Part shown: piece by piece, positions 1-13,545 of the stretch
Layout of the letters: each line of letters starts with the position of its first letter
How positions within the stretch are numbered: the first letter of the stretch is position 1
Source: Lichtheimia corymbifera B2541
Taxonomy: Eukaryota > Mucoromycota > Mucoromycetes > Mucorales > Lichtheimiaceae
Reading direction: 5' to 3'
NCBI GenBank assembly: GCA_000697475.1
Contig: JNEU01000706.1
Span: 124,001 to 188,000 of the forward strand
DNA length: 64,000 nt
Notes under the pieces: generated by a model
What the model saw: only the letters and a program-made list of their open reading frames with translations
Told to the model about the DNA's origin: nothing
Databases searched by the model: none
Made by a program: the position numbers and the translations under genes

Positions 1-1417
<1,417 letters not shown>

Positions 1418-2381
1418 AGTGGAAATATAAAGTGAGACAAAAAAGTGATAGGTGTGTGTGGTGTGGAGAAGTAAAAAAGAGAGAGAGAACGTGATAGTAC
1501 CGGCTCACCCAGCTCAGGGCACAGCGCGGGGTTTTTCTGTCATCATGATAATAGAAGCCTATATTGCCCATGTGCATGTCCTCGGAACACACAGCATCCC
1601 TATCATCATTTTTCCTCTAGTAGATCTCAAAAGTAAATCGAATGATGTTTGCATTCGTTGCATACATCATTGCACACATCGATCTCTTCTCTTCCCCTTG
1701 CACTAAGAACGATGAATTTAATGCAGACAGTGGCAAAGAATGTTTCAGCAGCGGGATGGCCAAGTTTATCCGAAATTCGGGTGCATTCATGGTTGAAAGG
1801 TGTTCCTTCCATTGACTGTCTCTTTGGAGGCATATGTAGAATCGGGTCACATGATAAATGATAGAAACCTACAATCTCGAAGGTTTGACATGCATAAGGC
1901 GATTTTTTTTTATCTTCAACCTCCCCTGAGATCGAGTGCATCGTACATATCCCCCCAGATAACTCTCCTTCAAATGATCTATCACATGTTCGTATTCCCC
2001 CAATTACTATCCCATATCTCCTTCTTCAAGATGATGAATAAATGTTAAAGGATGTATACTCTTATCTGCATTATTGTTAGGTAAAGAAAAGGAAAAAGGG
2101 CGAGGCACTGTACAACCGACGCGCGTGTGTGAGTGGGTGTGTGCTGGGATACACAAACACAGACCTCACATGACAAAGAAGAATAGTAATGTGGTCTAAC
2201 ATGTGTAAGTAGAAAAGGCGAGGAGGAGAGGGGGTTGAAAGGAAGCATTAGGATTATTGTGTGGGGTGGAAACGAGGTATTGAAGGAGAGGAAAGGCCTT
2301 CTATGAGTATGTACTTGATTCTTTTTGCGATCGTGTTAGGGTATTGTTGACTTTGTGTGTGTGTGTGTGTGTGTAATACTT
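1418..2381. other. Intergenic: 5' side of pfk2 and 3' side of the PSP1-family gene
   Basis: No convincing coding exon on either strand. A (GT)n run at about 2353-2374 lies just downstream of the PSP1-family stop. Short open frames near 1620-1940 lack recognisable motifs or good splice context. Confidence 0.6.
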
Positions 2382-4195
2382 CTACATGGGAGGTTTTTTA
2401 CCCACGGTATTGACAGAGCACCTGGAAACGAGTGTGTGTGTGAGCAAGCGAAGGGGAGTTACAAACAAATAAAAAAAGGACTTACATCCATATGCGTGTT
2501 TTGTAAATGCGGAAGAGGTCTCGCACTAATTCTCGGAAATCAACACGACGCTCTGCAACAAAGTAAAATGTCAACTTGCGACGATCCCTATGATAGATAG
2601 AGAATGAGTAATTCTATACAACGCATACAATAGGTTTGTGTGTATCCTTACCATTGGTATTCAGCATCGACGATATCCATCATGAGTTTCTTTTGTTTGC
2701 TTTTTGTTTGGCAGATTAAAAGAGCCTTTTGCTCATCCTGTCGCTTGGTCACTAGCAGAGTGATTTCAGCAGCACTGGCAAGGCGTACGATACGTTTAGG
2801 GGTGGATGGAGGAGCGTTTGTGCCATTATTCGCATTATCGGATTGAGAATGATCCCAAGAAGAAGCCTGTTGTTGTTGCATCAAGAGTACGACTTGGTCC
2901 ACGGGTAAGTCTCTAGCCACCACTTTGCCTAAATCACGGCCACGATCGGCTTCCACAATGACCCAATCATCTTTTTCCACTGGAATCGAGCTGCAGTAGA
3001 TCTCGGATCGACCGGCTTTGAATTCAACCATGCACCACATATCACCTTGTTGATGATGATGATGATGCCCAATAGTACCCGTGGCTTCACCTTCCATAAT
3101 TGTATCCGATGTCAATAAATTGCTTGGCAAAAACTTATCCAACTGCCGTTGCTGTTGTCGTTGCTCATCCAAATTACGAGAGACTCCCAACAATGGTCCA
3201 GCTAATGAATGGCGTCGGTATGGCAACAATCCGGGTTCCTCAGGTACACTAATGGATAGAATCATCAACATCATGAACCATTTTTTCGGCTCAGCATTAT
3301 ATTTGTATTACCTTGAAAGCATGTCACGCGACTTTGCATAATGCATCATGTCCTGATTCGGTGTGGTCGTATTGGGTGGTGCTAATGACAAACGACGACC
3401 CAATCGCATATCAGCTGAAGGTGGAGGAGGAGCACAATGATCCATACCACCAGCAAGTGGAAAACGATACTGCGAGAATTGTGATGATGGTGGTTGTTGG
3501 AATAGGGATGATGATGGTGATGTTGATGACACTATGCCTGGTGGAGAAGGAGGGGAGCATGATGATGATGACGAGGTAGGGGCAGGGGAAGTTGAATAGT
3601 TGTTGTTGTTGTTGTTGCTCGTGTTTGATTCCCACAAGGAAGGCATCTTTTTAGGTGACCAGACACCAAACGGATCAATTTGGCTTGAAAAGGATGCAGC
3701 TGACGAGAAGGATGCTCGTTTTTCGCTTAACCATGGCCCCCCAGATGATGAGAGCAATGATGATGTTGCTGTAGACGTCTTATGCTGCAGGAGTGATTCA
3801 TGATGTGCAAGCGAGTGTCGACGATAAGGCATCATTGACTCGTACTGCATCATTTTTTCGCGTTCTTGATCAAATAGCATACTTTCCATTGCACTGCTTT
3901 GACGTTGATGATGATGCTTTTGCTGATCTTTTTGATCTTGTGATTGCGATAAAACCTCGTCAGTCAAAGGTCCACCCAACCAGTTGGGTGTATCGTCTAT
4001 CATCATGTCGTCGTTTACATCATTGCTTGAATACGACAACGGTGTATCATTGATTGGAGCGGGTGGAAAGCGAAAAGACTTTTTTTTTGACATCCGGATG
4101 TGAGTTGCCATGCAACAACAAAAGTAACATGGATCATGCTATACCTGGTTGTTGTCCCGGGGACTAGTAGTAAAAACGGGCGGTGATTGCTGCAT
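2382..4195 (-). CDS. PSP1 C-terminal domain protein
   Basis: The family is named after yeast Psp1, a suppressor of DNA polymerase alpha defects; its molecular role is poorly defined. The first ~270 residues are low complexity (Ser, Gln, Asn, Pro rich) with repeated PYRRHSLA peptides, possible phosphosites. The C-terminal third is the PSP1 domain: VEFKAGRSEIYCS, then DDWVIVEADRGRDLGKVV, then IVRLASAAEI, then DEQKALLICQTKSKQ, then MDIVDAEYQW. Across an intron come DRRKLTFYFVAERRVDFREL and FRIYKTRIWM. A last small exon reads CSVNTVGKKPPM and stops at 2382-2384, matching the usual IWMC ending; without that splice a TAA would follow IWM directly. The start at 4195 (MQQSPPVFTTSPRDNNQ) needs one intron to 4085; an in-frame ATG at 4111 is the alternative. 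Confidence 0.88.
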
Positions 4196-5337
4196 CGATT
4201 GATAATGGAGCAAAAGGAAAAAGTAAAGTGGAGAAGAAACAAAAAGAAAGCGTGTGAGTTGATGTTGTTGTTTCTGTATAACATTCTCACCTGCTCAAGC
4301 ATATGGAAAAAAAAAGTAAAGTTTGAGATGGAAAAAGGTGATTCAAAGGAAATCAAGTGGGGTTGTATATATATATGCGCTATGTACCAATGGTGTAAAA
4401 GTGTCTGGGCATATATATCTGGGTAGGGAGTATCCAATTGACATTGGCAAAAAACCGATCACTCTTTTGCTGTTATACTCGTTGACATTGGCTTCATTGA
4501 GTAACCGATGGCTGCAGTATTATTAGACTCAATACACCATCCTTGCTTGTACACTTGCTCTTGCTACCTCCTCCTCCTCGCTCTCAGGTACAATCCGTAG
4601 CAGAATCTTCACCCGCTTCAATCTCACCCCTTGTTCCCCTTGTCCATATTTCCTTTCTCTTTTTAAAAAGTGACCCAATACAAAGCTGCCATATACAACC
4701 TTGCATAACCAGCTGGCAGTAACCTGGGAAACATGTGTTACACGGCCTCTTCCACAAGTGGCCCATTGCCTTTTTCGTGTACTACTACCACCAATTCGAC
4801 ATCTTGGTTCTTTATCCTCCTCCTCCTTGTCTTGAATGGAGCTCAAAAGGAGACACCATAAGGATTTGTTGAAGGAGCATCATGAACAAGTGGAGGATGA
4901 TTACCCCCAAGTCTCCAGCTCCTTTCATTGCTGAGGTTCGTTTATTTTTGCTAGTCCTCAACCACACGGATGACATCCTTTGCGGTCTGTGTGTCGCTAA
5001 AAAGGGGAGTTTGAGTACGTAGCAAATGACTCCTGTCGTACGTAGGTATACAGAAATCATGCAATGAGTTGTACCTGCTTTGCTGTATTCGTATAGCTCG
5101 ATATGCCTGGATTGCAAAAAAGGTGGCTCGAGATTTATGAATAGGCAAGGTCGGGCCATTATCCCTCTCACAGCATAAACAGATACCTCGAATCGACAAG
5201 GCACTAAACCGCATTGAGCAAGGAGAAAGATTATGGTGTGTCAGTGTGATGGGTACATGGTTTACCCCCTCTCGGTCCATCCCACTCGAGAACCAGCTCT
5301 CATATAAAGGCTTCGGTCTTGATCTTTTTTTTCTGTC
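4196..5337. other. Intergenic stretch with no assignable gene
   Basis: Several 60-130 codon open frames overlap on both strands. One minus-strand frame (4529-4846) has a plausible composition but no start context or family match. A TATA-like CATATAAAGG at 5301-5310 precedes the ATG at 5338. Confidence 0.5.
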
Positions 5338-5556
5338 ATGATCTCCAAGCTCATCGTCCTCTGCATTCTCTTATCATTTACCCCAGAACCATGGATCCAT
5401 CAGGGTACTTTTTACAACTTGGGAGCTTTTACATGTGAAGAAAAACATAAGGTGATATGTACCCACCATCACCACCACCACTGGCCATGCATTAGTGAAT
5501 TGTCATTTAAAAAAAAGGGGGTGGAAGAGCAAGGTAATATTGAACCTAGTCATTGA
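5338..5556 (+). CDS. Possible small secreted peptide
   Basis: A 72-codon frame begins MISKLIVLCILLSFTPEP, a hydrophobic leader like a signal peptide. It lies 28 bp after a TATA-like CATATAAAGG (5301-5310) and a pyrimidine-rich stretch, typical of real starts in this window. The rest has a His run, HHHHHHW, coded by CAC/CAT repeats, and a Lys/Glu-rich end. No family is recognised. A donor-like GTACTT after codon 22 could instead begin an intron. The promoter-like context is seen directly; the peptide itself is a guess. Confidence 0.25.
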   Translation: MISKLIVLCILLSFTPEPWIHQGTFYNLGAFTCEEKHKVICTHHHHHHWPCISELSFKKKGVEEQGNIEPSH

Positions 5557-6004
5557 TCTAGCATGGGTGTCAAGTTGCTAGAGATGTAAAAGGCAAGGTC
5601 ATGGAAAAACGCATCCATATCAGATAAGCTTGTTTTACCAATGGGATCATTTCCCCAGCTCCTTTTCTTAATGAAACCGATCAGCAATTATCAACCTGCT
5701 TGAAACGATCCATAATCGATCTCCTGTTGTCAGGTTGTATAGGTATCAGAATGGAACCAACGTTCCATTTGTCATTCTCACGGCCTACCACGCAGCAATT
5801 TACTGCAAGCGTAAGCAATAACATGCATCTTTTGTAGCAATTGGCACACACACACACTCATTCACAGCACGCGTATATTATCATACATAGCGATCCATTC
5901 AACGATTATAGTACAATCAAAAACATTTATATAAATTCAAAAAACTAAGCGGTTGGACGCTCACGGGTTATACTACCGATCGGTTGTTAGGGAATATTGT
6001 TACA
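5557..6004. other. Intergenic, nothing recognised
   Basis: AT-rich sequence with short CA runs near 5846. No open frame with a recognisable motif. Confidence 0.5.
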
Positions 6005-6743
6005 TTACATACATAAGCGCGCGTCCAAAAAAATTCGAAACCAAGAGGAGGTGATGCGAGTGGGAGAGAAAGCACCCTGGTTTCTTGAGAGAGAGAGAGA
6101 AAGAGGATTCCTTTTTAACACATCGCCATGTTGGGTGACGGTAAAAATGATTGACCTGCCATGAAAATGATAAGCAACACCATTTATCAAGAACGATATG
6201 CAATAAACGGATACATACCGCGTGCTTCCGTGTTGCAGCCATGATGTTTACTGGTTCGCTTGGTACTCCTTTTGCTCTTTTTCTTATTCTTCTTGTGTGA
6301 ATGATGATGAGGTGATGATGAAGCTTGGGTAGAAGAAGGTGGTGGCGGTCGTTTCAAACAGCTTTTCAGTGATTGATGTTGTACCTCCTCCTCTGATGAT
6401 GTCTCGTCAGCTATGGACCGAGTGCACTCTTGCTGTATTTCAGCAATGATCATGTCGTTAAGCATCTCTTGACTTAGTTGTTTTCGTTCCCATTGTTCAT
6501 GACCACGACGTGATGCTTCTTTGCGGCACTCTTCTAGGGTGGGTAGAATATGGACCACGTTGTGTGACAGATCGAAGCTTACTCTTCTCCGGCTGGTTGT
6601 CGTTTGCTGCTTTTGGTATATGTGAGGAGCATGTCAAAAAGATATGAAAAAAGCTTAAAATGCATAAAGAATAGACTTACGTCATGTTCACTACATGAAC
6701 TTTGACGATCGCCATTGAGGAAAGTAGATGAGCGTTGACGCAT
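6005..6743 (-). CDS. Small basic protein with an RVSF (PP1-docking-like) motif
   Basis: No family recognised. Exon 1 starts at ATG 6743 (MRQRSSTFLNGDRQSSCSEH). An acceptor at AAAAGCAG then restores the frame TTSRRRVSFDLSHNVVHIL, followed by a charged helix-like segment (EECRKEASRRGHEQWERK) and SCLKRPPPP. The middle ends in a Lys/His-rich basic tract, SHKKNKKKSKRSTKRTSKHH. A third exon, if spliced, gives GRSIIFTVTQHGDVLK and stops at 6005; otherwise translation stops at 6187. R-V-S-F preceded by basic residues matches the protein phosphatase 1 docking consensus, so a PP1-associated role is possible but rests on one short motif. The basic tract could direct it to the nucleus. Confidence 0.6.
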
Positions 6744-7302
6744 ATTCGTAAGACTAGTTGAAACTTGGGAAAAAGAAAGAAAAGGAAAGAAGGTGTGAGA
6801 TCGGTCTACTTGGAATTGCAACAAATGATATGCCGCATTGGGTCTATAAGCGTATCAACCAATCAATCAGCTTCATGATAACAACTTTTTTTTTCCTCAC
6901 ACCACCTCGGCTATTATTGCGTTTTACCCATAACCCCAATCAATGAACATGCGTCGTCATGATAGACAGACAGCAATGTACCACAATCCTCTCTTGTTGC
7001 TACCTCTTTTATTGCCATGGATACCTCATAATGAATCAACAACGCTAAAAGATATCGGCTTCCCGGCTTTGACCCGCCGCAGCAGCGGTACAGCCCGATA
7101 CGGCGCCAATAAAATGCATTGATAACGTGTCATTCCCTTTGTTATCCCGATCATTTCGCCGCCTCTCAGTGGTGTTAAAATATAGTAAAGCCTTTCCTGA
7201 ATGTCTCACTCCTCCTCCCCCTGCCAAGCATTGTCACACTTGTTTATGAGTCATCACACAATGAAAGAGCAAAGCGCGTATCCTTTTTGTTTGTATTTCT
7301 CA
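6744..7302. other. Intergenic: upstream of the RVSF gene, downstream of csn3
   Basis: No coding exon recognised. A frame at 7045-7227 (minus) has no motif or start context. Confidence 0.55.
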
Positions 7303-9343
7303 TCAATCCTCATCTAAAGGCACTTCCATTTCTTCATCAAATCCAACAGGGCCTCCAAAAGGTTCTCCTCCGTGCATGCTAATATTCATATACTATTGAC
7401 AACGCGTCAGTTTCTCTCTCTCATATTCAAATTTTTGACGCGTTTCCCTTACCTTTGTCTGGAAATCCTTCGTCAATCCTTCAGCCCTGTCCATGATAGA
7501 GATTTGTTTGCCAACAGCAGCTGCATCAAAGATGCGTTTCTCCAGATCATTCGTTGTTTCGGCAGTATCTTGAACTTGCTCCTCCTCAAAGTTGACCATC
7601 TTGATTTGCTCCCCATTCTCTCCTTGTGTAATCGACAACTTTGCATGAATTTGTTCCTTTTCAATCTACAAGCACATCATTGAGTGATCAGTGAAATATC
7701 AAAAAAAGGGAAACCGAAAACCATACCATTTCCACAAGCAAGCGCTCGACATCATGCTCGGTATATGGGCGATTCCCTTCAATAGGTTCTAGCATGGTAG
7801 TCATTTCTTGTAAACTGAGTGTGACATAGACGTTGGTAAGTCGCTTGATCGTTTCTCGGCTCAACGCTTGTAAACATTGCTTGGCCAATCCCATATTGGC
7901 ATCCTGTGATTTCCCAAATAAATATATACCAATGCTTTCATTCCATCATATCCTATCCACATACCGCATTAAGCACTTCTCGATTGGTTTCGATCACTGA
8001 TTTGAATCGCTCCACGCCTTTGGACTCGAATGCATCGACAATATTCGTATAGGGCGGATGTTTTGCTTTGAAAGTCTTTTCAATCATGTGGTAGGTGTAT
8101 TTTGGAAGCGGAGGGATCTGCCAATGAAAAAGCATGCATGAGTTTTCCTTCTTTTACAGCCACTATCCACAACTTACATAGCCGTAATGTATCAGAGACG
8201 CCAGAATAAACTTCTTGTAAGCCTCAATTTGAATGGCACTCACTGCATGTGAAGGAGCTGATATCGTCTATTGGGACAAAATTGGGTCAGTGTGCTACAC
8301 GGCCATATCCAGACTGCATGCTATTTACCAACACAAGGAACTCAATGGCACGTTCAAAGTTTTTGTTTCCAATGTAGATCATGGCACCATAGTAATGGTA
8401 GAGTAAGAAGCTCTTGATGGAAATATCATGGGACTAATGCAACAGCAAAGTGAGTTGCATATACTTGAATGCGGACAATGTAAAAAGCCATTTACCTGAG
8501 GATCCACATGGACAATATCAGTATCTAGAATGGGTAGAGGATAACGATACATTTTTGCAAGTAGGCATTCCTGTCATAGACACACACACACACACACACA
8601 CACCGTTAGCTATGCATGTTACTCTCGTTTTGTAGGCTCCTTGTGTCATACCTTTGCAAATGTGGCGTGCAAGCAAGTCAGGATATCATGATTGGGCGAC
8701 AACTTGGTAATAGCGATTGATAATGGCTCGATAGCAATCATGTGCTATATGATTCATAATAAGTATCCCATACGAGATCTTTTCTTTATCACTTACATTG
8801 TTGCTGATTTTGGCAAGATGTTCCAAGGATTTGGCGATAAGCGATGCTGATATGAATTTAGCAAACGCACACATACATACACGTCATGCATCCCATTGAT
8901 TGACTTACTTCGTGCTGGTGCATATGCAAGTTGTTGTGGATCGCATACATTGACGAAATGATCCATGGTATTCACATAAAACTGGGCTTGATCTGCTCGA
9001 TCGACACCTAGACACCTTGCCGTTCTAAATGGGATAGAGCGTTGGTACATATATACACATACACGCGCGCACGCGTAGATATCAATGCATATACATACAC
9101 AAAGAATAGATATCCGAGAGTGTGAACAGAGGGATCGAGGCTGGTTAACGGATCGACATTGGCGCTCGTATAGGATCGTAATTGCGTTTCTTTCAAAGTA
9201 CCAAGCTGAGTAGCCAATGTTTGTAAAGCGGCTGGTTGTTGGTGGTCGGTCGACATGATGGTGGCAAGCACTTCGTCCGTCATGGCTTGTTCCTGGGGAT
9301 TGCCCGAACTAGCAGTACGTTGCTCTTGTGTTGAATCTGCCAT
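7303..9343 (-). CDS. csn3: COP9 signalosome complex subunit 3
   Basis: CSN3 is a PCI-domain scaffold subunit of the COP9 signalosome, which removes Nedd8 from cullin-RING ubiquitin ligases. The start at 9343 (MADSTQEQRTASSGNPQEQ) leads to LATQLGTLKETQLRSY and SLDPSVHTLGYLF. Later exons give DRADQAQFYVNTMDHFVN, the helical-repeat signature SFLLYHYYGAMIYIGNKNFE, then HAVSAIQIEAYKKFILASL, then the PCI part PYTNIVDAFESKGVERF, RETIKRLTNVYVTLSLQEM and DVERLLVEM. The tail is FGGPVGFDEEMEVPLDED with stop at 7303-7305. About nine short introns are implied, one carrying a long (AC)n run. Composition and order match the ~420-residue family throughout. Confidence 0.93.
8579..8603. repeat. (AC)n microsatellite in a csn3 intron
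   Basis: About twelve uninterrupted AC dinucleotides in an intron between the VHVDPQ-ending and preceding exons of csn3. Confidence 0.85.
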
Positions 9344-9697
9344 AGCGCGAGTAGTTTAAGGGTGTCAATGGTACGTGCACCGGGTCGAATGGAGGAAGAG
9401 TGGAAGGTTCGGTAAAAGCTAGACCGGCAAAAGTGAACAAGGCGCTGCTGCTGCTGCTGCTGCGTACACACACACCACTACTACCACCGCCCGCCCTCTT
9501 TCATTTTGAGACGCCTTCCAGCATAATAGCACCACCACCCACATACCCACTTTTATGCCTTTTATCCCATCCCTATCCCATACATTCAACTTTAATACTG
9601 ATTTCTACTTGTGCATGGTTTATATAAAAAAGGAAGAGAATACTTTGGATGATAGATCACTAGTAGCGTGTGGGAGTGAGATGGTTGCCCTTATATG
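9344..9697. other. Intergenic between csn3 and the TBC gene, with a CTG run
   Basis: No gene seen. Contains six CTG triplets at about 9443-9463, probably within the csn3 5' leader, and pyrimidine-rich sequence. Confidence 0.55.
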
Positions 9698-11123
9698 TTA
9701 TATATGTTCATTTTCTTCTATGACGTACCTCAGTGTGCTCATGCCTGATGGCACCATCGCAAGTAGCGCCATGCTGGCTACTACCATCAAAGTAGGATCA
9801 TAAAGTATTCTTGAAATATCTATCCTTGAATGATCGGCTGCCGTGTTATGTCCGTGCTCTAATTCTATAGCCTTATTTATCAATGTTTCAAGCTCTTGGG
9901 CAGAAATGATATCCCGTGGTGTATGTTGGGCCATGGCAAGTACAGCCGCAAAGTAGAATGGCATCCATGGATGGTCATATGATAAAAATAGATCAAACAA
10001 TCGAAGCGTGTTGGTGATGTTTTCCATGTCAATGAACCATCGCATGGCAGAGCACAGACAATGCTCTGAGAATAATCTGGATAGGGTTCCATGGGTTAAA
10101 ATCATGATGATGTGTGTACATCTTTGAACGATGCTTACTGCTGAGTCATGTGCTTGGTATCTGCAGGCTGATGATGTTGCTGTTGTTGGATCAAAATGTC
10201 GATCAATGCCAGTTGCTGTGTAACCTCTTTCTTTCCTGTAAGGGTCATTGAATCAAGGATGATACATATATATGTGTGTAGCATATGCATGGAGTTGGCT
10301 TTTTTTTTTTTAAAAAAAAAGGATATTTTGTATACTTGTGACGCACCATGTTCATTAGATAGGAGCTCCTTTTGCTCTCACCAAAAAGTAGGTCAAACAC
10401 CGGAGTAAGGTCATCCAAGCAACCCTGAAGACACAAAGTAGGGAAATTAGCTGCAACTGCACACGCACACATACACACACACCCATCGTCAAGGATCCTT
10501 AGATATGGGGAGAGCTCACCCCTTCTCTTTTTTACCCTGGGCATATTTTTTTCTTTCTCCTTTTATGTATGCAAAGTCTACCTGATATTGAGGGCCTGAT
10601 TCTTTTCTGGTGACAGCAACAGTAGCAGTGGTAGAATCTGTCATGTTTGGATTCATCATTGCACGTTTGTATACGTCCGATTCTGTTGTGACACCATGCG
10701 CTTGTTTCCTGTTTTTATCTCTCTGTTCTGGAAATATGCCATCCTCCTTTGCACCAAAATTTGATCGTTCTATCAAAAAAAACGCCAGTGTGCGTGTGTA
10801 CATGCAAATGCATCATGTAAGAGGGTGCATGGATTGGATCGCGCGTATCACAAAAAGCTCGTTACCAGAAACGGGTGTAGCGTTTTCGACGGTAGACGAT
10901 AAAAGTAGCTTTGGCCTATTATTCGCATGTACAATGAATCAACAGCTGAGACAAAGAAAAGGACGACAAAGACATACCAAACCTTGCATCGAATGTCATT
11001 GTTGAGAAATCCATTAGGTGCTCGACCCAGCTGTTTAATCGTAGATACATCGTTGGCTTTAAGAGCGTCACTGATCTGGATGGTCTTTTTGAAGTTGAGG
11101 TTCACGGTTTTGCTCTTGGTCAT
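9698..11123 (-). CDS. TBC-domain Rab GTPase-activating protein, TBC1D20-like
   Basis: TBC1D20-type GAPs switch off Rab1/Rab2-class GTPases at the ER-Golgi interface. The start at 11123 gives MTKSKTVNLNFKKTIQISDA, then APNGFLNNDIRCKVWPKLL across an intron, matching the family's R-x-x-VWP-LL opening. An exon with RDKN and DVYKRAMMNP may hold the catalytic Arg region. Joining across the intron at about 10423-10562 restores PQYQGCLDDLTPVFDLLFGE, the Y-Q-G glutamine-finger motif. The last exon holds CLCSAMRWFIDMENITNTLR and LFLSYDHPWMPFYFAAVLA, clearly TBC1D20-like, and stops at 9698. A TBC1D20-type C-terminal membrane anchor is plausible in the segment MVVASMALLAMVPSGM. Exon borders in the middle are less certain than the ends. 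Confidence 0.82.
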
Positions 11124-11685
11124 TGTGAATGAATGAAAAACAAGAAAAAGAGAAAGAATAATCACACGTGTGGTCTCCTTGCCTACTTAATGCTTCACTT
11201 TTGTGCGTGCATGTGTGTGTATATCATCCCTTTACATACTTTAGGTATGTGCGCGCTTCCGATTGTTTGTATATGCTTGCTCCCTTTGTTGCTCTCCTCT
11301 GGCAGTCAGACTCGACGCAATATGACTTACAGACTCAAGAACGGTTGTTATATAAAGGTGCTTTATAAGCTTTATGTCGTCTACTTTTTTTTTCTATCGG
11401 GGGAAGATAAATTACAAGGAGGAGGAGGAGGGGCGTGCGTGCGTGTGATCTATAAATTAGGTGTATTTGCGGGTAAAGTATGCCTTGATGGATGCCAGTA
11501 AATGACCAAACCTTGTGCGTTTCCAGCCGCTGCCAGGTTCCATTATCGGCATGTGATTTAGGAGGAGAGAGCCAGAGGTGAAGCTGAGTGGATCTTTTCC
11601 TTCAAATCTACAAGTACACAGAAAAACAAACATGTATCTGGTTTCTTGATTTTATTAGTTAAACTACATGGTATTGAAACGACTG
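11124..11685. other. Intergenic: upstream of the TBC gene, downstream of the PDK gene
   Basis: No coding exon recognised on either strand. A frame at 11133-11501 (plus) has skewed composition and no motif. Confidence 0.55.
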
Positions 11686-13545
11686 TTACATGAGAGGTTC
11701 GTCACTATTTGACAGGCGATTGAGATGAAGATATGCGTCCGTGCCGTAACTAGGATCAAAAAATATAAGCTTTCTTGTAAACCTCATAATCCCTCCATCA
11801 CCATCATCATCACTCACCCTTCCATGGATATCAGCTTGAGATCACCACCAAAATAACGTGCGTACTATACACACATGTGAGCGTTTCCCCATCTAAATGC
11901 AAATGTAAGTATCCTTACCAATCGAGAGATAGGTAGACCGTATCCAAAGCCTGCCATGGGTGCTCGGAAATCAGATCGACTGTATTCGGGTTCAAGTTCT
12001 TGTGCTTCAGCGGTAGTATACTAAGATAAAAAAAAAGTCAGATAAGGTTGCATAATGTTCATCTTGTCTTACCATATACGTCCACACCAGAGGGATACCA
12101 GAGCGAGGAATACCACCGCCTTCATCTGAGATTTTGATTGTGATATCCTGTTCACGTATGATCAATATAAGAACCGATCCTTCATGCTCGTAGATTCATA
12201 ATCGTCAGCCATACCTCTTTGCCATGAGCAATGATTAGCTTGATGGGAGGATATTCGTCTTCGTAGTCCATGCCAAAACGTTCCACAACGGCACGCAAGG
12301 AATTCTTGAGTAGCTCAAAGAGCATATGATTCAAATGAGATGGGACATACATGAACTCGATTTCGCCAGGACAAAACATTTGTACTTCAGGAGCCTTAAA
12401 AAGACCATAATACTCTTCACATATAAACCTTGCATTGGCAACAGCATCGAGCGCGATTTCCTGGATGTTGGTATTGGTGCAAATGACGCCGACATAATCT
12501 TTCCGAGAGGGAAGGCGGTATAATGCCGAATGTTGTCCAATAAGCATACGAATACCAATACGTGACATGTAGAAACGATCGAGGAAAGCTTGCACATCCG
12601 TATCAATGATGGGTGATTTCTTTTGTTCCTTGTATTCCAAGATGCCCTGAGCTTTGATATAGGCCCCACCCCCAAGTCAGATAGATGCTATCCCATATCA
12701 TGCGAACTTATTGCTTACCAACAGTTGTCACCACAGGGTCGTGTCTTCGTTTGATGGCTTCAATCGTTCGTACAAAGGTCTCTGTATAATCGAGCATCTC
12801 GGGTGTACATTTCACTTCCTCCATGTTGTTATAATATCTATGATCCGTTTCCATGCATAAGACACAAGAAAAAACCTCGCCATTTTCCCAGTAAATACCT
12901 GTGACCAATCGGAACACCAGGATGGATTGTGTTGTTGAAAGCGGGTAATGGTTTGAGAGATGGATTCGGAACACTGGGTGGGAGGGTTCGTGCATCATTG
13001 CTCTTTTGTACTCTTTTCAATTGCTCTTTGGTGTCTCGAGAAAGTTGTGGATGAGGCAAATCGATCAAATCCTAGATCCCGCCTTGATAATCAATATACA
13101 CATCCAACCCAAATGATGATGTTTTACCTTGAATGAATTTGCATACCAATCCTTGACCTTCAGAATCGATGGCATCTTGTTCAATCCACGTGGCAGCTCT
13201 TCCAATTCCTTCACGCGATGGGCAAGGCGAATAGGTAATTCCTCTACATAAGATTATGCTTTGTGTTTGTAACCCATGTGATCTTCATCCCTGTGCACGT
13301 TTGCAGTAGCCCGCCCTTTTAATGCATATAAAACACACTTACCATGCAAAAACTGGCTTGCTTTAAACAAGGTTCCTGGAGACGGCCTTTGACCTGGGAA
13401 ATACCTCGGGAGATTAGCAACGTGTTCACCATGGAGGGGAAATTGCATTACCAAACATGACCATTTGTCGTAAAGACACGCCCGTTTGTGGAAACCTTGC
13501 AAAGTGTTTAATTTTCTCGAAGAGTTGTGGAGTGATTTGGAACAT
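11686..13545 (-). CDS. Mitochondrial pyruvate/branched-chain dehydrogenase kinase
   Basis: GHKL-fold protein kinase that phosphorylates and inactivates the E1 subunit of a mitochondrial 2-oxoacid dehydrogenase. The start at 13545 gives MFQITPQLFEKIKHFARFP and TGVSLRQMVMFG, spliced to QRPSPGTLFKASQFLH. Next come VKDWYANSF, DLPHPQLSRDTKEQL and IDTDVQAFLDRFYMSRIGIR followed by MLIGQH. The N box is ELLKNSLRAVVERFG, the G1 box is ISDEGGGIPRSG, and the G2 box is AGFGYGLPISRL. The last exon, joined through an intron, reads GYGTDAYLHLNRLSNSDEP then LM, the diagnostic PDK C-terminus, with stop at 11686-11688. An N-terminal targeting peptide is not obvious. PDK versus BCKDK cannot be settled from motifs alone; the C-terminus favours PDK. 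Confidence 0.93.

Noticed and set aside
4529..4846. Minus-strand frame of 105 codons with charged residues
   Set aside because: Continuation upstream hits stops in all simple splice options and no motif is recognised.
5464..5484. Hexahistidine-tag-like run suggesting vector contamination
   Set aside because: CAC/CAT runs occur elsewhere in the window as simple repeats, and no vector-like sequence surrounds it.
9443..9463. Expanded CTG repeat as a functional element
   Set aside because: Only about six triplets in a non-coding leader; other short CAG/CTG runs are common here.
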